This document shows, in pieces, positions 26,630 to 37,410 of a stretch of 64,000 nucleotides of DNA (position 1 is the stretch's first letter; each line of letters starts with the position of its first letter). Both the position numbers and the translations under genes were made by a program. Location: NCBI RefSeq assembly GCF_021278985.1, contig NZ_CP082833.1, positions 310,001 through 374,000 on the forward strand, given 5' to 3'. This DNA is from Citrobacter rodentium NBRC 105723 = DSM 16636. GTDB lineage: Bacteria > Pseudomonadota > Gammaproteobacteria > Enterobacterales > Enterobacteriaceae. Under the pieces are notes generated by a model. It was not told the DNA's origin and ran no database searches. It was given only the letters and a program-made list of their open reading frames with translations.

Positions 26630-27355
26630 TTATGATGTACATAATACCTTAAAATTATCAACTAGCTGAGCATTAACCTCCATCTGACTAATCCCCCATA
26701 ATGCGGCTAACTGTTTCTCTGCAATCCCACTATCCCATGGCATTAGTGGGTCATTACGAAACTTAGCAAATGGCCCATCTGTTTCTGTAAGAATGCGTGA
26801 TTTGGGTATTTTCAAAACTAAGGCCTTACCCTTTATTGTATCGAGCATAGCAGGCCCCACTGAGAACCAGCATCCTAAATCAATTGCCCTTTCAAGCTGC
26901 TTAGGTGTTCCAGTGAACCAATGCAATATTGCCACCCCATCGATATTTTCAATCTCATCAAGCACCGCTGATGCACTTCCCCGACTATGGATAGTCATAA
27001 TCTTGCCACCAGCCCGATTTACACTGTTGAGAATGTGTCGGAACACTTTCAATTGAATATCCCAATGTTCTTTAAATCCCTGTCCACCATCAAGCCCTAT
27101 TTCCCCTACATACTTAGTTTCCGAAAGCAATGAATCAAACAGGTCTAACTCATGCGATCTTTGATGCGCGATTTGAGGATGTAGCCCAAGAGCAGTTCGG
27201 ATTCGTTGACTTTCTTTAGCCAATAAAGAAGTACCATGCCATGCTTTAGGTGTTGTTGTCACCGACAGAATATAAGTCCCTCGACGTTTACTTTCTTCAG
27301 CCACGAGGTCTGGCCGAGGATATAAGTCTAGATGACAGTGCATATCGATGCTCAT
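26630..27355 (-). CDS. qatD: Qat anti-phage system TatD-like DNase QatD
   Basis: This 241-residue metal-dependent hydrolase of the TatD family is the last gene of a Qat defence operon. The metal ligands are visible: MHCHLDLYP (HxH, residues 6 and 8), YVGEIGLDGG (Glu), MTIHSRGSA (His), AILHWFTGTP (His) and LTETDGPFAKF (Asp). Qat (QueC-like, ATPase, TatD) was shown to protect E. coli from phages; the DNase is presumed to attack nucleic acid. Its ATG overlaps the qatC stop by 4 bases, so it is translationally coupled. No damage is seen. Confidence 0.92.
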   Translation of the reverse strand: MSIDMHCHLDLYPRPDLVAEESKRRGTYILSVTTTPKAWHGTSLLAKESQRIRTALGLHPQIAHQRSHELDLFDSLLSETKYVGEIGLDGGQGFKEHWDIQLKVFRHILNSVNRAGGKIMTIHSRGSASAVLDEIENIDGVAILHWFTGTPKQLERAIDLGCWFSVGPAMLDTIKGKALVLKIPKSRILTETDGPFAKFRNDPLMPWDSGIAEKQLAALWGISQMEVNAQLVDNFKVLCTS

Positions 27356-28671
27356 ACTATGTTCTCACTCAGTAAATAGCTTTCAACCTCATCCAGGCCA
27401 TCCTTAAATACTTGCTTGAAATTATCAAATTCTGCCGTAGGCAAAGGGCCACTTTTGGCAATCCATGTACCTATTTTCAAAGTCGATTTCTGCGTGATCG
27501 CAATCCTAAGGGCGATCAGGTCGTCCCTGCGATCTATTTCATTCATTACTTTAGCTAAGGACTGGAAAATATATTCAACATCTCTACTAATTCCCCCTGC
27601 ATGAAGTGATGCTCGTCGAATGATACACGGTATACATACCCCACATTGCTGCCCCATTCGTTTCCAATGACTGCAGGATACTGTACTTTCCACAATTTTA
27701 GATAAGAGCTGCTTATTTGAACATTCGGAGATCATTTTTCCTTTTGTCTTAAACTGATATGGATTGATTATTTGACAAGAAATACCGAGCGCATCAAAGA
27801 TCTTTTGTATGCTCGTAATAAAATGTGGATGTGTTGTTCGTGTGCTCAGCGAACCTATCCGCCGTGGAGTAAGTGGTGCATTTAATGAGATAAATCCATT
27901 TTCAGGTACGAACAAATCAATCTTTTCTTGTTGAGATATCTCTTGTACGGCACAAGCACCTACGGCCGCAAAGGCAAGAAAATTGAGGCTACGAGTTCGC
28001 ATCGTAATATCAGTCACGCCTTGATAAATGTGTGGGTCAGCATTAATCTCAAAGCGCGAAAATTGGCCACTTAATTTTTCAGCAATCTGATCTTGACGAG
28101 ACTTATCCCCCTTATAAGCATGACTAACCAAAAGTGGAGCACGCCCTGCAGCCAGAAGATCTATTGCACCAATAGCTGAATCCAGACCTCCTGAAAATAA
28201 GCTGACACAGTCAAGCCCTTTTAGCTTAATCAGACGATGCCTTGAATGCTGGCTATAAGGCTCTGGCGGTGCATAACCATCGTCACAAAATTCGAAATCC
28301 CAGATGTCTCCACTAAGAAAATGCAAAGCACTCTCAAGTTCTTTCTTTAGACTAATCCATCTGGATGGTTCATGAAGGGGGAGTCGTAACGACAATTGGC
28401 GGGTCCAACCATCCTCGGAACTTTCACGCTGAACGAAAGTATCTGCTGCAGTTACTGCTAATGCAACACTCAGAAAATCCATGACCTTAGCTGGAAGCTG
28501 TACTCCCAAACGTCTGATCCGATCAATCGCAGGATTCCCGATAACAGATATATCTCCGCGCCTCTGACCACTTAATCCATATAGCTGAACAGGTAACACT
28601 TTCTCACTTGCTGGCGGCAAATGGTGATGTTTATGATGGAAAACTAATTGTGTCACTGGTATGCCTCCCAT
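27352..28671 (-). CDS. qatC: Qat anti-phage system QueC-like protein QatC
   Basis: This 439-residue protein has an N-terminal extension of about 150 residues and a QueC-like PP-loop ATPase domain. The PP-loop is SLFSGGLDSAIGAIDLL. The C-terminal zinc site is GQQCGVCIPCIIRRASLH, after an upstream cysteine in STVSCSHWK. QueC makes preQ0, but in Qat the homologue acts in phage defence by an unknown reaction, perhaps modifying a protein or nucleotide. It overlaps qatB by 19 bases and qatD by 4 bases, typical of a tight operon. Confidence 0.93.
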   Translation of the reverse strand: MGGIPVTQLVFHHKHHHLPPASEKVLPVQLYGLSGQRRGDISVIGNPAIDRIRRLGVQLPAKVMDFLSVALAVTAADTFVQRESSEDGWTRQLSLRLPLHEPSRWISLKKELESALHFLSGDIWDFEFCDDGYAPPEPYSQHSRHRLIKLKGLDCVSLFSGGLDSAIGAIDLLAAGRAPLLVSHAYKGDKSRQDQIAEKLSGQFSRFEINADPHIYQGVTDITMRTRSLNFLAFAAVGACAVQEISQQEKIDLFVPENGFISLNAPLTPRRIGSLSTRTTHPHFITSIQKIFDALGISCQIINPYQFKTKGKMISECSNKQLLSKIVESTVSCSHWKRMGQQCGVCIPCIIRRASLHAGGISRDVEYIFQSLAKVMNEIDRRDDLIALRIAITQKSTLKIGTWIAKSGPLPTAEFDNFKQVFKDGLDEVESYLLSENIV

Positions 28672-29405
28672 TCTTGCCAGGCCTCAATAATGGCCTGACG
28701 TTCAATTTTTACCATTTGGTTTCGTGTGAACGATCTTATGTTACCGGCAAGTTTTGGTGCCATATGTTTATCAACAACAACTTTAATCAATTCCCGGAGT
28801 TCAATTTCTGCATGAATTGCCTTTGAAGGTGTATCTGCTTTGTTCCATGCCCTATTAGAATCCATTACCATCTGAAGGAAAATACTTTCCGCTAGATAAC
28901 CAATCATTGTGTCAACAATCACACCATCAGTTATTTTTTGAGGATCGAAAATTTCTACGCCATCAAGAGCCTCCACTAAAGCATGGTTCATGGCCGCACA
29001 GATCTTTTCTGAGTCACCATCCTGTGATGTTAAAGCTTGAGCAATAGTTGATATTGCTATTTCGCATGGAAGGCCTGCCAAACTGCCCAAATCGATGCTT
29101 GGTTCTCCGGGAGCCGAAGGCATTCCCACTAAAGCCCCAAATAATTCGGCCCCAGCTTGCGTGACACTCCCTAATCGCCGAGCAGCGTTACTGCTCCCTC
29201 CGGAGGCTTTTCGCGCGTAGTGCCCTATGGCTTTTCTGAAATCTGCTCGATTTCCATTTGATACCGCATTTCCCAACGATTCTCGAAATGGCGCAAACCT
29301 CCTTTCTTGCGGCGAGGGTAACGGTTGCTGTGGCTGATCATCAGCCCATGGTGGAACCAGCGGAGAGCCACCTCCTGGACCTTTACTTGATTGTGATGTT
29401 CCCAT
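28653..29405 (-). CDS. qatB: Qat anti-phage system associated protein QatB
   Basis: This 250-residue protein lies between the ATPase and QueC-like genes of the Qat operon and matches the position and size of QatB, whose role is unknown. It begins with a low-complexity Gly/Pro/Ser stretch (MGTSQSSKGPGGGSPLVPP). A Ser/Gly/Ala-rich segment follows (about 65-105) and then a helical body (SIFLQMVMDSNRAWNKADTP). No catalytic motif or membrane segment is seen. Its ATG overlaps the qatA stop (TAATG). Confidence 0.88.
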   Translation of the reverse strand: MGTSQSSKGPGGGSPLVPPWADDQPQQPLPSPQERRFAPFRESLGNAVSNGNRADFRKAIGHYARKASGGSSNAARRLGSVTQAGAELFGALVGMPSAPGEPSIDLGSLAGLPCEIAISTIAQALTSQDGDSEKICAAMNHALVEALDGVEIFDPQKITDGVIVDTMIGYLAESIFLQMVMDSNRAWNKADTPSKAIHAEIELRELIKVVVDKHMAPKLAGNIRSFTRNQMVKIERQAIIEAWQEWEAYQ

Positions 29406-31189
29406 TAAGCGTCCTTATTCCATTGTTCATCTTTTAATGCTGCAGTCATCCACGCTGGTCGTTTCATCCCCAACTGTAATTCCTGTAGATAACGAATTAA
29501 TATGCTGGCTGCATCTGTTGAGTAGCGGGCCAACAGACATGCGCCGGAAAAGCCTCTGGGCTTACGATCCCAATCTGATACCTGCCGTAACTGGTTAATT
29601 AAACCTTCCATTACAGGTATTTGCTCCTCACGAGGAAGTGCTTTCAAAAGGTTTTCTGCTGTAGGAGAACTAGTGTTTTTCAATTCAATTAGTGCATTTA
29701 GTACTTCCCGTCCAGATGGCGATAAACCAACCACATATGCACCTATTGGCATAGTTTCTCGGGACAGATATATGGCGGCCCTTAAGTCAATCCCACCAAG
29801 ACGAGGTTCAAGTTGGGCCCATTGACTGATGAAAGATTTAGTCGTTGGACTATCAGTCCATGTCTTTGGTGCATCAGTAGGTATTTGACCGCCATTATCG
29901 TCAAGCTGTTTAAGTATCTGGGGAACACCTTGTTCAATATCCACGAGATGATATAAATCAGCGGTGCCATCCACTCCAACACAGCGTTCAAAAATTACTA
30001 GCTTAGTAATAATTGCTTCATCCAAAGGCATTGCTCGTCGCTTCGCAATTTGAGATCGCATTTTCACAACATTCAACAAGCGTTTAACGATCCTGGGATT
30101 ACCATGAATAATTGGAGAGTTGGCTAAAATGGGAGCAATACGGTCAGCACGCGCAAACGCCAGCGCGAGGTTGCTATCATCCGCTTCACCAGTCATTTTT
30201 AAGGCCTCCTGACGTGAGATTGGTTCATCTTTCCAGGATTGCTGTAACGCCTTCTCTAAGCCCTCACGGAGCATAGTTATTTTTTCGCCTTCTAAGCCAT
30301 GTTCAATGGCATAAAGCATGAACAGATACGAACGGATCTCACGGACCCCAGCCTTAGGCACCCGAATAGGAACCTGGATTAGCTTATCCAGATAATCTAT
30401 TTGATGGCGCTGTGATGCCCCTTTGAAGTAATCAGCCACAGAAGAGCGAATCATGTCCTCATCTGCTGCAATAATAAAGGCTGTATTAGTCAAGAAAAGG
30501 AATAGCCTGATAGCTTCAAGTGTATGGATAGCATTGGCAGGGAGACAGCGGTCTAGGTTATCTATTACCACAATGAGTGGCTTTCCAAGTTCTTCTAGAA
30601 TTTCCCCATATTCCTTACGAAAGGCATCAATCTGCTGAGGGGGGCTTTTTTTTGTTTGTGGTTTAATCAAACCACAAGCAGTTTCTTTACCTTCTTTAGC
30701 TATATTGCCTAAAGCCTCATACTCTTCCTGGCTCTGGATGCCATCGGTGATATTTCTTAATGCACCAATCCCCCTAGAAAGCAAACCGCCAGTAGGTAAT
30801 CCTGCCATTAAAGCTGTACCCTCAGCTAGTAATCCCATAGCTCTAAAACCATCAACTCGACTAAGGAGTCTCTTAGTTTTTGATATAAGGGTAGAATTAC
30901 CTTCAGCAGCTTTTGTCAATTCTGTAGCGATGACTTCAAGAAGTGCGGCACGGGCGTCGTCGTACCCCTGATAGAGCCAAGAGTCAAAATTGATAACAAT
31001 CCAATCTTTGTCGTCTTGCTCAAGTTTTTGCTCTATCAGTTTTAACAGAGAGGATTTACCTGCCCCCCAGTTTCCAAAAATTCCGATAGATACTGGTAAC
31101 ATATCTTTCGTGGTAAGTACATCCACGGCTAACTGAGATACTTCACCAAAATTTAGGTAGTCTTCTGATGACTCTTTGTCTGACCACAT
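29405..31189 (-). CDS. qatA: Qat anti-phage system KAP-type ATPase QatA
   Basis: This 594-residue P-loop NTPase of the KAP family is the first gene of the Qat operon. Walker A is IGIFGNWGAGKSSLLKL, an early motif is INFDSWLYQGYDDARAAL, and Walker B is LIVVIDNLDRCLP followed by the KAP sensor AFIIAADEDMI. I prefer ATG 31189 (MWSDKESSEDYLNFGE) because AAAGGA lies 7 bases ahead of it; the frame is open to 31231. KAP ATPases often have TM helices inserted near the P-loop; here only a mildly hydrophobic GLLAEGTALMAGLPTGGLL segment is seen. Established for Qat: the ATPase is needed for defence. Confidence 0.92.
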   Translation of the reverse strand: MWSDKESSEDYLNFGEVSQLAVDVLTTKDMLPVSIGIFGNWGAGKSSLLKLIEQKLEQDDKDWIVINFDSWLYQGYDDARAALLEVIATELTKAAEGNSTLISKTKRLLSRVDGFRAMGLLAEGTALMAGLPTGGLLSRGIGALRNITDGIQSQEEYEALGNIAKEGKETACGLIKPQTKKSPPQQIDAFRKEYGEILEELGKPLIVVIDNLDRCLPANAIHTLEAIRLFLFLTNTAFIIAADEDMIRSSVADYFKGASQRHQIDYLDKLIQVPIRVPKAGVREIRSYLFMLYAIEHGLEGEKITMLREGLEKALQQSWKDEPISRQEALKMTGEADDSNLALAFARADRIAPILANSPIIHGNPRIVKRLLNVVKMRSQIAKRRAMPLDEAIITKLVIFERCVGVDGTADLYHLVDIEQGVPQILKQLDDNGGQIPTDAPKTWTDSPTTKSFISQWAQLEPRLGGIDLRAAIYLSRETMPIGAYVVGLSPSGREVLNALIELKNTSSPTAENLLKALPREEQIPVMEGLINQLRQVSDWDRKPRGFSGACLLARYSTDAASILIRYLQELQLGMKRPAWMTAALKDEQWNKDA

Positions 31190-31320
31190 TTTTATATCCT
31201 TTACATCACCAATTTTTACGTCATTGAGCAAACTACAGGTTTGATAAAACCAACTCTGTTCAGGTGGGCAAATTCAGTGTACCACTTCACCAATAATCCA
31301 ATATGATGACTGCTATAGAT

Positions 31321-32883
31321 CTATTTTTTAAAGAATGAAATAAGCTTTCTTATCCCAGTCCATATTTTCCTATCAGGATCCGAAGGGTTAAATTCGCTCT
31401 TGTCAAAATCAGCAACCTCAGCAACCTCAGCAACCTCAGCAACCTCAGCAACCTCAGCAACCTCAGCAACCTCAGCAACCTCAGCAACCTCAGCAACCTC
31501 AGCAACCTCAGCAACCTCAGCAACCTCAGCAACCTCAGCAACCTCAGCAACCTCAGCAACCTCAGCAACCTCAGCAACCTCAGCAACCTCAGCAACCTCA
31601 GCAACCTCAGCAACCTCAGCAACCTCAGCAACCTCAGCAACCTCAGCAACCTCAGCAACCTCAGCAACCTCAGCAACCTCAGCAACCTCAGCAACCTCAG
31701 CAACCTCAGCAACCTCAGCAACCTCAGCAACCTCAGCAACCTCAGCAACCTCAGCAACCTCAGCAACCTCAGCAACCTCAGCAACCTCAGCAACCTCAGC
31801 AACCTCAGCAACCTCAGCAACCTCAGCAACCTCAGCAACCTCAGCAACCTCAGCAACCTCAGCAACCTCAGCAACCTCAGCAACCTCAGCAACCTCAGCA
31901 AGGTTTATTCTATTTTGATGAGCTGTCAAATGTTCTTTGTTAATTTCATCTCTAATTAGCTGTTCTTTTTCTATGCTGTAGTTTTTGTCATTATAAGTCA
32001 CATCAAAATCATCTAAGAAAACGATATAAATCAATTTAAAAAAACTAGTCTTAAATAAAAAACTATCGCACTCATCAGGAAAACCAAAAAAGAAAACATT
32101 AAGATATTTGGTTGCTTTGCGCTTGTCTTTTAGTCCATTATAATACTTATTTGCTTCTGCTCTTTGTTTTTCATACTCACTACAGAAAAAACTCTTTTTA
32201 CTTTCATCCCATTCTGAAGCATCAATTTCAAGTTTATATGCTTGTTTGGTACCTTTCTTTCTGGCTAAAAAAGTAAGGTAATATCTATTCGAATTTATCT
32301 CCAGCCGTATATTAGATTGAATTTTACCAAAATAAATTGCTGGCTTATTATATCTAATTCCTTCTTTATAGATGATTAGTTGAAAAGTATCTTTATAAGT
32401 TCTAACTCCATAAGGGGGAATTGATAATGGTTCATAGAGATTATCTCCATTAATGTAGTAGTCTACTACCGGTTTGATGCTTGAAGATGACACAGGGTGT
32501 ACTTTACCTCCCAAATCTTTTTCATCATCTCGCGTCTGTTTGATAATTCTTCTGCCAGAAGAGTCGTAATTTCTTTCAGACACATCAAGTTTCAGAAGAG
32601 ATATAGCTAATGCCGGTGGTGAATTATGCTTTTTATTATTCTTTGAGTTACACTTATTTTTACTCTTAGGATCATGAATCTTACATCCCGGCCTATGAGT
32701 CTCTTTATATCGAAAGTATGATTGATTTAAATTTATTTCTTTGAAGCTACATGGAGTAGCGGGTATCCTACATTTGTCATACGGGCATTCAAAAGTGGTT
32801 GTTCGTATATAAAGATCATCCATTTCCCGAAGATCATGACCATGAACAATTTCACCACTAACAGAATCTCTTGCTATTGTCAC
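31321..32883 (-). CDS. Unknown protein with Cys/His-rich N-terminus and (AEV)54 repeat tail
   Basis: I do not recognise this 520-residue protein. Residues 1-90 hold a Cys/His-rich segment (FECPYDKCRIPATPCSF, then ETHRPGCKIHD) that could bind zinc. Residues 90-325 are charged and lysine/tyrosine rich, with no known motif. Residues 330-491 are 54 exact AEV triplets encoded by an unbroken 9-bp repeat. A short lysine-rich C-terminus (WTGIRKLISFFKK) follows. It lies about 130 bases upstream of qatA on the same strand and could be co-transcribed with the Qat genes. The non-repeat part is strongly AT-rich compared with the core genome, a sign of recent transfer. The frame is open in spite of the repeat, which argues for real coding. 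Confidence 0.7.
   Translation of the reverse strand: MTIARDSVSGEIVHGHDLREMDDLYIRTTTFECPYDKCRIPATPCSFKEINLNQSYFRYKETHRPGCKIHDPKSKNKCNSKNNKKHNSPPALAISLLKLDVSERNYDSSGRRIIKQTRDDEKDLGGKVHPVSSSSIKPVVDYYINGDNLYEPLSIPPYGVRTYKDTFQLIIYKEGIRYNKPAIYFGKIQSNIRLEINSNRYYLTFLARKKGTKQAYKLEIDASEWDESKKSFFCSEYEKQRAEANKYYNGLKDKRKATKYLNVFFFGFPDECDSFLFKTSFFKLIYIVFLDDFDVTYNDKNYSIEKEQLIRDEINKEHLTAHQNRINLAEVAEVAEVAEVAEVAEVAEVAEVAEVAEVAEVAEVAEVAEVAEVAEVAEVAEVAEVAEVAEVAEVAEVAEVAEVAEVAEVAEVAEVAEVAEVAEVAEVAEVAEVAEVAEVAEVAEVAEVAEVAEVAEVAEVAEVAEVAEVAEVAEVAEVAEVAEVAEVAEVADFDKSEFNPSDPDRKIWTGIRKLISFFKK
31411..31896. repeat. 54 tandem copies of a 9-bp unit
   Basis: Fifty-four uninterrupted copies of AGCAACCTC on the plus strand (GAGGTTGCT on the minus strand) span 486 bp, with a partial unit AGCAAGG at the end. 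Because 9 is a multiple of 3, changes of copy number alter only the length of the AEV tract, not the frame. No base variants were seen by eye, indicating very recent expansion by slippage. Confidence 0.95.
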
Positions 32884-33006
32884 ACAATCTCCTTTGATAA
32901 AAATTAATAGATTCTAATTTCATACCAAGGCTAATTTAAATAAAGGCTATTTAAGAGAAAAACAAGTCAGCCTGACAGACATATCCCCTCCCATGGCAAT
33001 ATGCCG

Positions 33007-33102
33007 CTATTTCGCGTTTTTTTTCACGCCATAATGCGTTTCAAGGTAGCGAATATCTTCGATTGCCCATGGTGTGCGCATTCTTTTGGGTTTATTTTCC
33101 AT
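33007..33102 (-). pseudogene. Short Myb/SANT-like DNA-binding fragment
   Basis: A 31-residue frame reads MENKPKRMRTPWAIEDIRYL then ETHYGVKKNAK. PW--EDIRYLE--YG resembles the first helices of small SANT/HTH proteins of plasmids and phages (R-PW-EDI-YLE--YG----IA-LGRS). The rest of the helix-turn-helix is missing, so it is probably a remnant. Confidence 0.4.
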
Positions 33103-33121
33103 TACCATGTTTTATCAGCCA

Positions 33122-34486
33122 TCATGGCTGCCTCTCCGGTTTGCCAGCGTGTTCCACCTGATAACGATTAATCAGCTGATTCAGTGCCATTTCAGCCTGT
33201 TTTTGCTGCTGTTCACTGCCATTCTGGTCGCGAACTTCACCATAGCGACGTAACCGCTCTTCTGCCGGGATATGCCGGTTAAAAGCCTGCATGATGCCAA
33301 ACACCTCCGTTTTCAGTTCACTGACCGCCATGTATTTTCCCCGCTGTTCATCCAGACGGTTCAGGCGTTCAGCCAGCTGCTGTAAGCGGGTCATGCCTTC
33401 ATTCCAGCCCGTCATCGCCTCTTCCGGGAGCGCACGACTCCTTACGCTCTTCTGTCAGTTATCCACCATTTCCTGTACCCGGGGATTGTCGGGGAAAAGT
33501 ACCATCAGTTGCTGCAGTAGCTGCGCACTGCGCTGCAGGTTGTATGCCAGGGGTAATTCTGTCAGTCGCGTTATCTGTTGACCGGAAAGGGTTATCCACT
33601 CTGACGCATGATTTAACAGTGAGGGTGTTCTGCTGAGCTGTGTCATCTGGTCTGCTGAAAGCACATCCGGTGGTGGTGTCAGCAGCGCCCTGAGTTGCTG
33701 CTCTGCCGGTGATAGCTGTGTCAGAAACTGCCATCCCTGAATGGCCACGCTGACAGCCAGCAATGCCGCACAGACACCAACCAAAAACGGCTTCAGAAAC
33801 ATGGGCGGGGATTTTTGAAGGGAGGGTGTGGGCTCTGTTTTTGTTTCAGAAACAACATACACCAGACGGGAGTGCAGCAGGGGCTGATGTTCCTGTACGT
33901 CCCGAGCATCAGACCGGAGTGCCTGAGCCGGAAGGGTTACCGGTGACGACGCTTCGCCCTGCACCGGCTGATTTTCCAGACGGGTGATATATCCCTTCAC
34001 CATGGCTTCCGGTAAAGCCACTTTACTGCTCTGTTTAAGTTCGTGCCGGGCCAGTGTGTCACTCAGTGCCTTCAGGAATGTTTCAGTCTGATACAGCAGG
34101 GGCAGGTTGTCACGGTCGTCCGGTGGCATGGCCCGGAGCGTTTTTTGCAGACGGTTGAACAGACCGGTAATAATTTCCAGCCGGGCGTGGGTATTCAGCG
34201 GCCACATCACTGACCAGTGATGCCGGGTCAGCGCCACAATCAGAGCCAGCCCTTCATTCAGGCCACTTAACCCTGTTGTATGCATCCGGGCGATGGTGTA
34301 CCAGGATGCTGTCTGTAATTCCACGCCATTGTGTTCATACAGACGCAGGCAGAGCGTCTCCACATAACGCCAGTCCACATCCGGGCGTGCCGGGTGGGTC
34401 AGTTTGCTGATTTCATCGCGCAGGGCAGCATAATCTGGTAATGACCGGGGGTCACCACCGGTTTTCCGTTTCACTTCAGAAGTCAT
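33122..34486 (-). pseudogene. VasL-like type VI secretion protein, split by in-frame TGA
   Basis: Two frames, 343 and 97 residues, read in the same phase: the first ends QEMVDN then TGA (33457-33455), and reading continues QKSVRSRALPEEAMTGWNEG. Read through, it is one protein of about 454 residues. The N-terminal part (PRSLPDYAALRDEISKLTHP, WRYVETLCLRLYEHNGVEL, ALTRHHWSVMWPLNTHAR) is the ImpA/VasL domain. A TM helix FLKPFLVGVCAALLAVSVAI sits in the middle and the conserved C-terminus (YMAVSELKTEVFGIMQAFNR) follows. VasL belongs to type VI secretion clusters, none of which is nearby. TGA probably replaced a TGG Trp codon. Confidence 0.8.
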
Positions 34487-34540
34487 CGGCAGATTCAGTG
34501 TTACTGTATTAAAGCATGATTAACAGTGACGAAAAGAATG

Positions 34541-34846
34541 TCAGTGTAATACCGGGACCCGGGAAAGGTATTCCACAGCACGGATAATTGCCGATGTCAC
34601 ATCCCACCGCCGTTTCAGAACTGGTAACAGCTCATTAAGGTTTCTGATATAACGCTCAGTGAATAGACGTTGTCCGTCCCTGGTTAAATGAAAACCGGAC
34701 TGATTACAGGTAATGGTGATATGACAGGTATCGTTGCCAATATATACGGCTTCCTGAGGTCTGAATCTGACATTCCAGTGCCAGGAGTGCGGAGAGTGGT
34801 TCAGATAAAAAAGATGCATCTGAATATCGTGAAATAACAGGGTCAT
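34541..34846 (-). CDS. Hypothetical protein
   Basis: A 101-residue protein I do not recognise: MTLLFHDIQMHLFYLNHSPH at the start, then FRPQEAVYIGNDTCHITITC and RRWDVTSAIIRAVEYLSRVP. It is rich in His and aromatic residues and has no TM helix or known motif. It follows the helicase gene on the same strand after 65 bases, ahead of vasL. It might belong to either unit. Confidence 0.5.
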   Translation of the reverse strand: MTLLFHDIQMHLFYLNHSPHSWHWNVRFRPQEAVYIGNDTCHITITCNQSGFHLTRDGQRLFTERYIRNLNELLPVLKRRWDVTSAIIRAVEYLSRVPVLH

Positions 34847-34911
34847 GGTGAATTAAATAAACCTGATAATAACAGTATGGTGAAAGTCCGGAATAAAAAA
34901 ATGGTCCGGTA

Positions 34912-36699
<1,788 letters not shown>

Positions 36700-36834
36700 A
36701 ACATACTCATGCTCCAGTAAAATCATAACCGTCGACATATTCCGTCTGAAGGGAATATGTCGAATACTTCATTAAAATACAAACATTCAGTAAACTTCAC
36801 TACGCAAGTGCAATTATCCAGTCCCGTCTAATGA

Positions 36835-37410
36835 TTAAAAACGATAACCAACTCCAACAGTAAATCCATTGACCGAATGTTTTCCACATATATCTGCTTT
36901 AGTTCCCTCATACCCAACATTTACAGACATATTGCCCCTCGGATTAATAATAACACCAGCTGCATAAGCAAAATCAGTGGATTTTTTGGATACAGACTCA
37001 CTTAAATATCCATCAGACTCATCAGCACCCACACTGTTTCTCCACTCATAATCCCCCTTCGCTTTAGTATGAGATATCCCCACCAAACCATAAAAACTGA
37101 TATAGTCATTCAGACGATAAGCTGGGCCTGCGAGAAATGAATAATATTTAATATCAGCCTGCTGTCTGTAAAAATCGTCAGCTTCATCGCGATGACTGTC
37201 CGACCAGTCACCTTTCATATACGAAAAACTCCCGACAACACTGACCGGAGAATCCCACTCATATCGATATTGCAGATTCACTCCTTTAATATTCTTAAAG
37301 TCCTGTACCTTACTCTGAGCATAACCAGCCGATAGCGTATGATTATCAGCCAGTGTTGAACCACTCATAACAGATAATATCATTACTGAAATTACAACGA
37401 GTTTTTTCAT
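36835..37410 (-). CDS. Ail/Lom family outer-membrane protein
   Basis: A 191-residue protein with a Sec signal peptide (MKKLVVISVMILSVMSGSTLA, cleavage near residue 21) and an eight-stranded beta-barrel pattern of alternating hydrophobic residues. LSAGYAQSKVQDFKNIKGVN opens the barrel, GPAYRLNDYISFYGLVGISH is the central conserved strand pair, and GFTVGVGYRF ends with the C-terminal Phe used for outer-membrane assembly. The family includes Ail, PagC, OmpX and lambda Lom, which act in serum resistance and adhesion. An AAGGAGG site lies ahead of the ATG. Confidence 0.88.
   Translation of the reverse strand: MKKLVVISVMILSVMSGSTLADNHTLSAGYAQSKVQDFKNIKGVNLQYRYEWDSPVSVVGSFSYMKGDWSDSHRDEADDFYRQQADIKYYSFLAGPAYRLNDYISFYGLVGISHTKAKGDYEWRNSVGADESDGYLSESVSKKSTDFAYAAGVIINPRGNMSVNVGYEGTKADICGKHSVNGFTVGVGYRF

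Noticed and set aside
31411..31896. Possible CRISPR array
   Set aside because: The units are 9 bp and contiguous, with no spacers; it is a coding minisatellite.
31350..31918. Long frames encoding poly-LLR (minus) and poly-SAT (plus) over the repeat
   Set aside because: They arise only because the 9-bp unit lacks stops in those frames; the real gene is the longer minus-strand frame with unique flanks.
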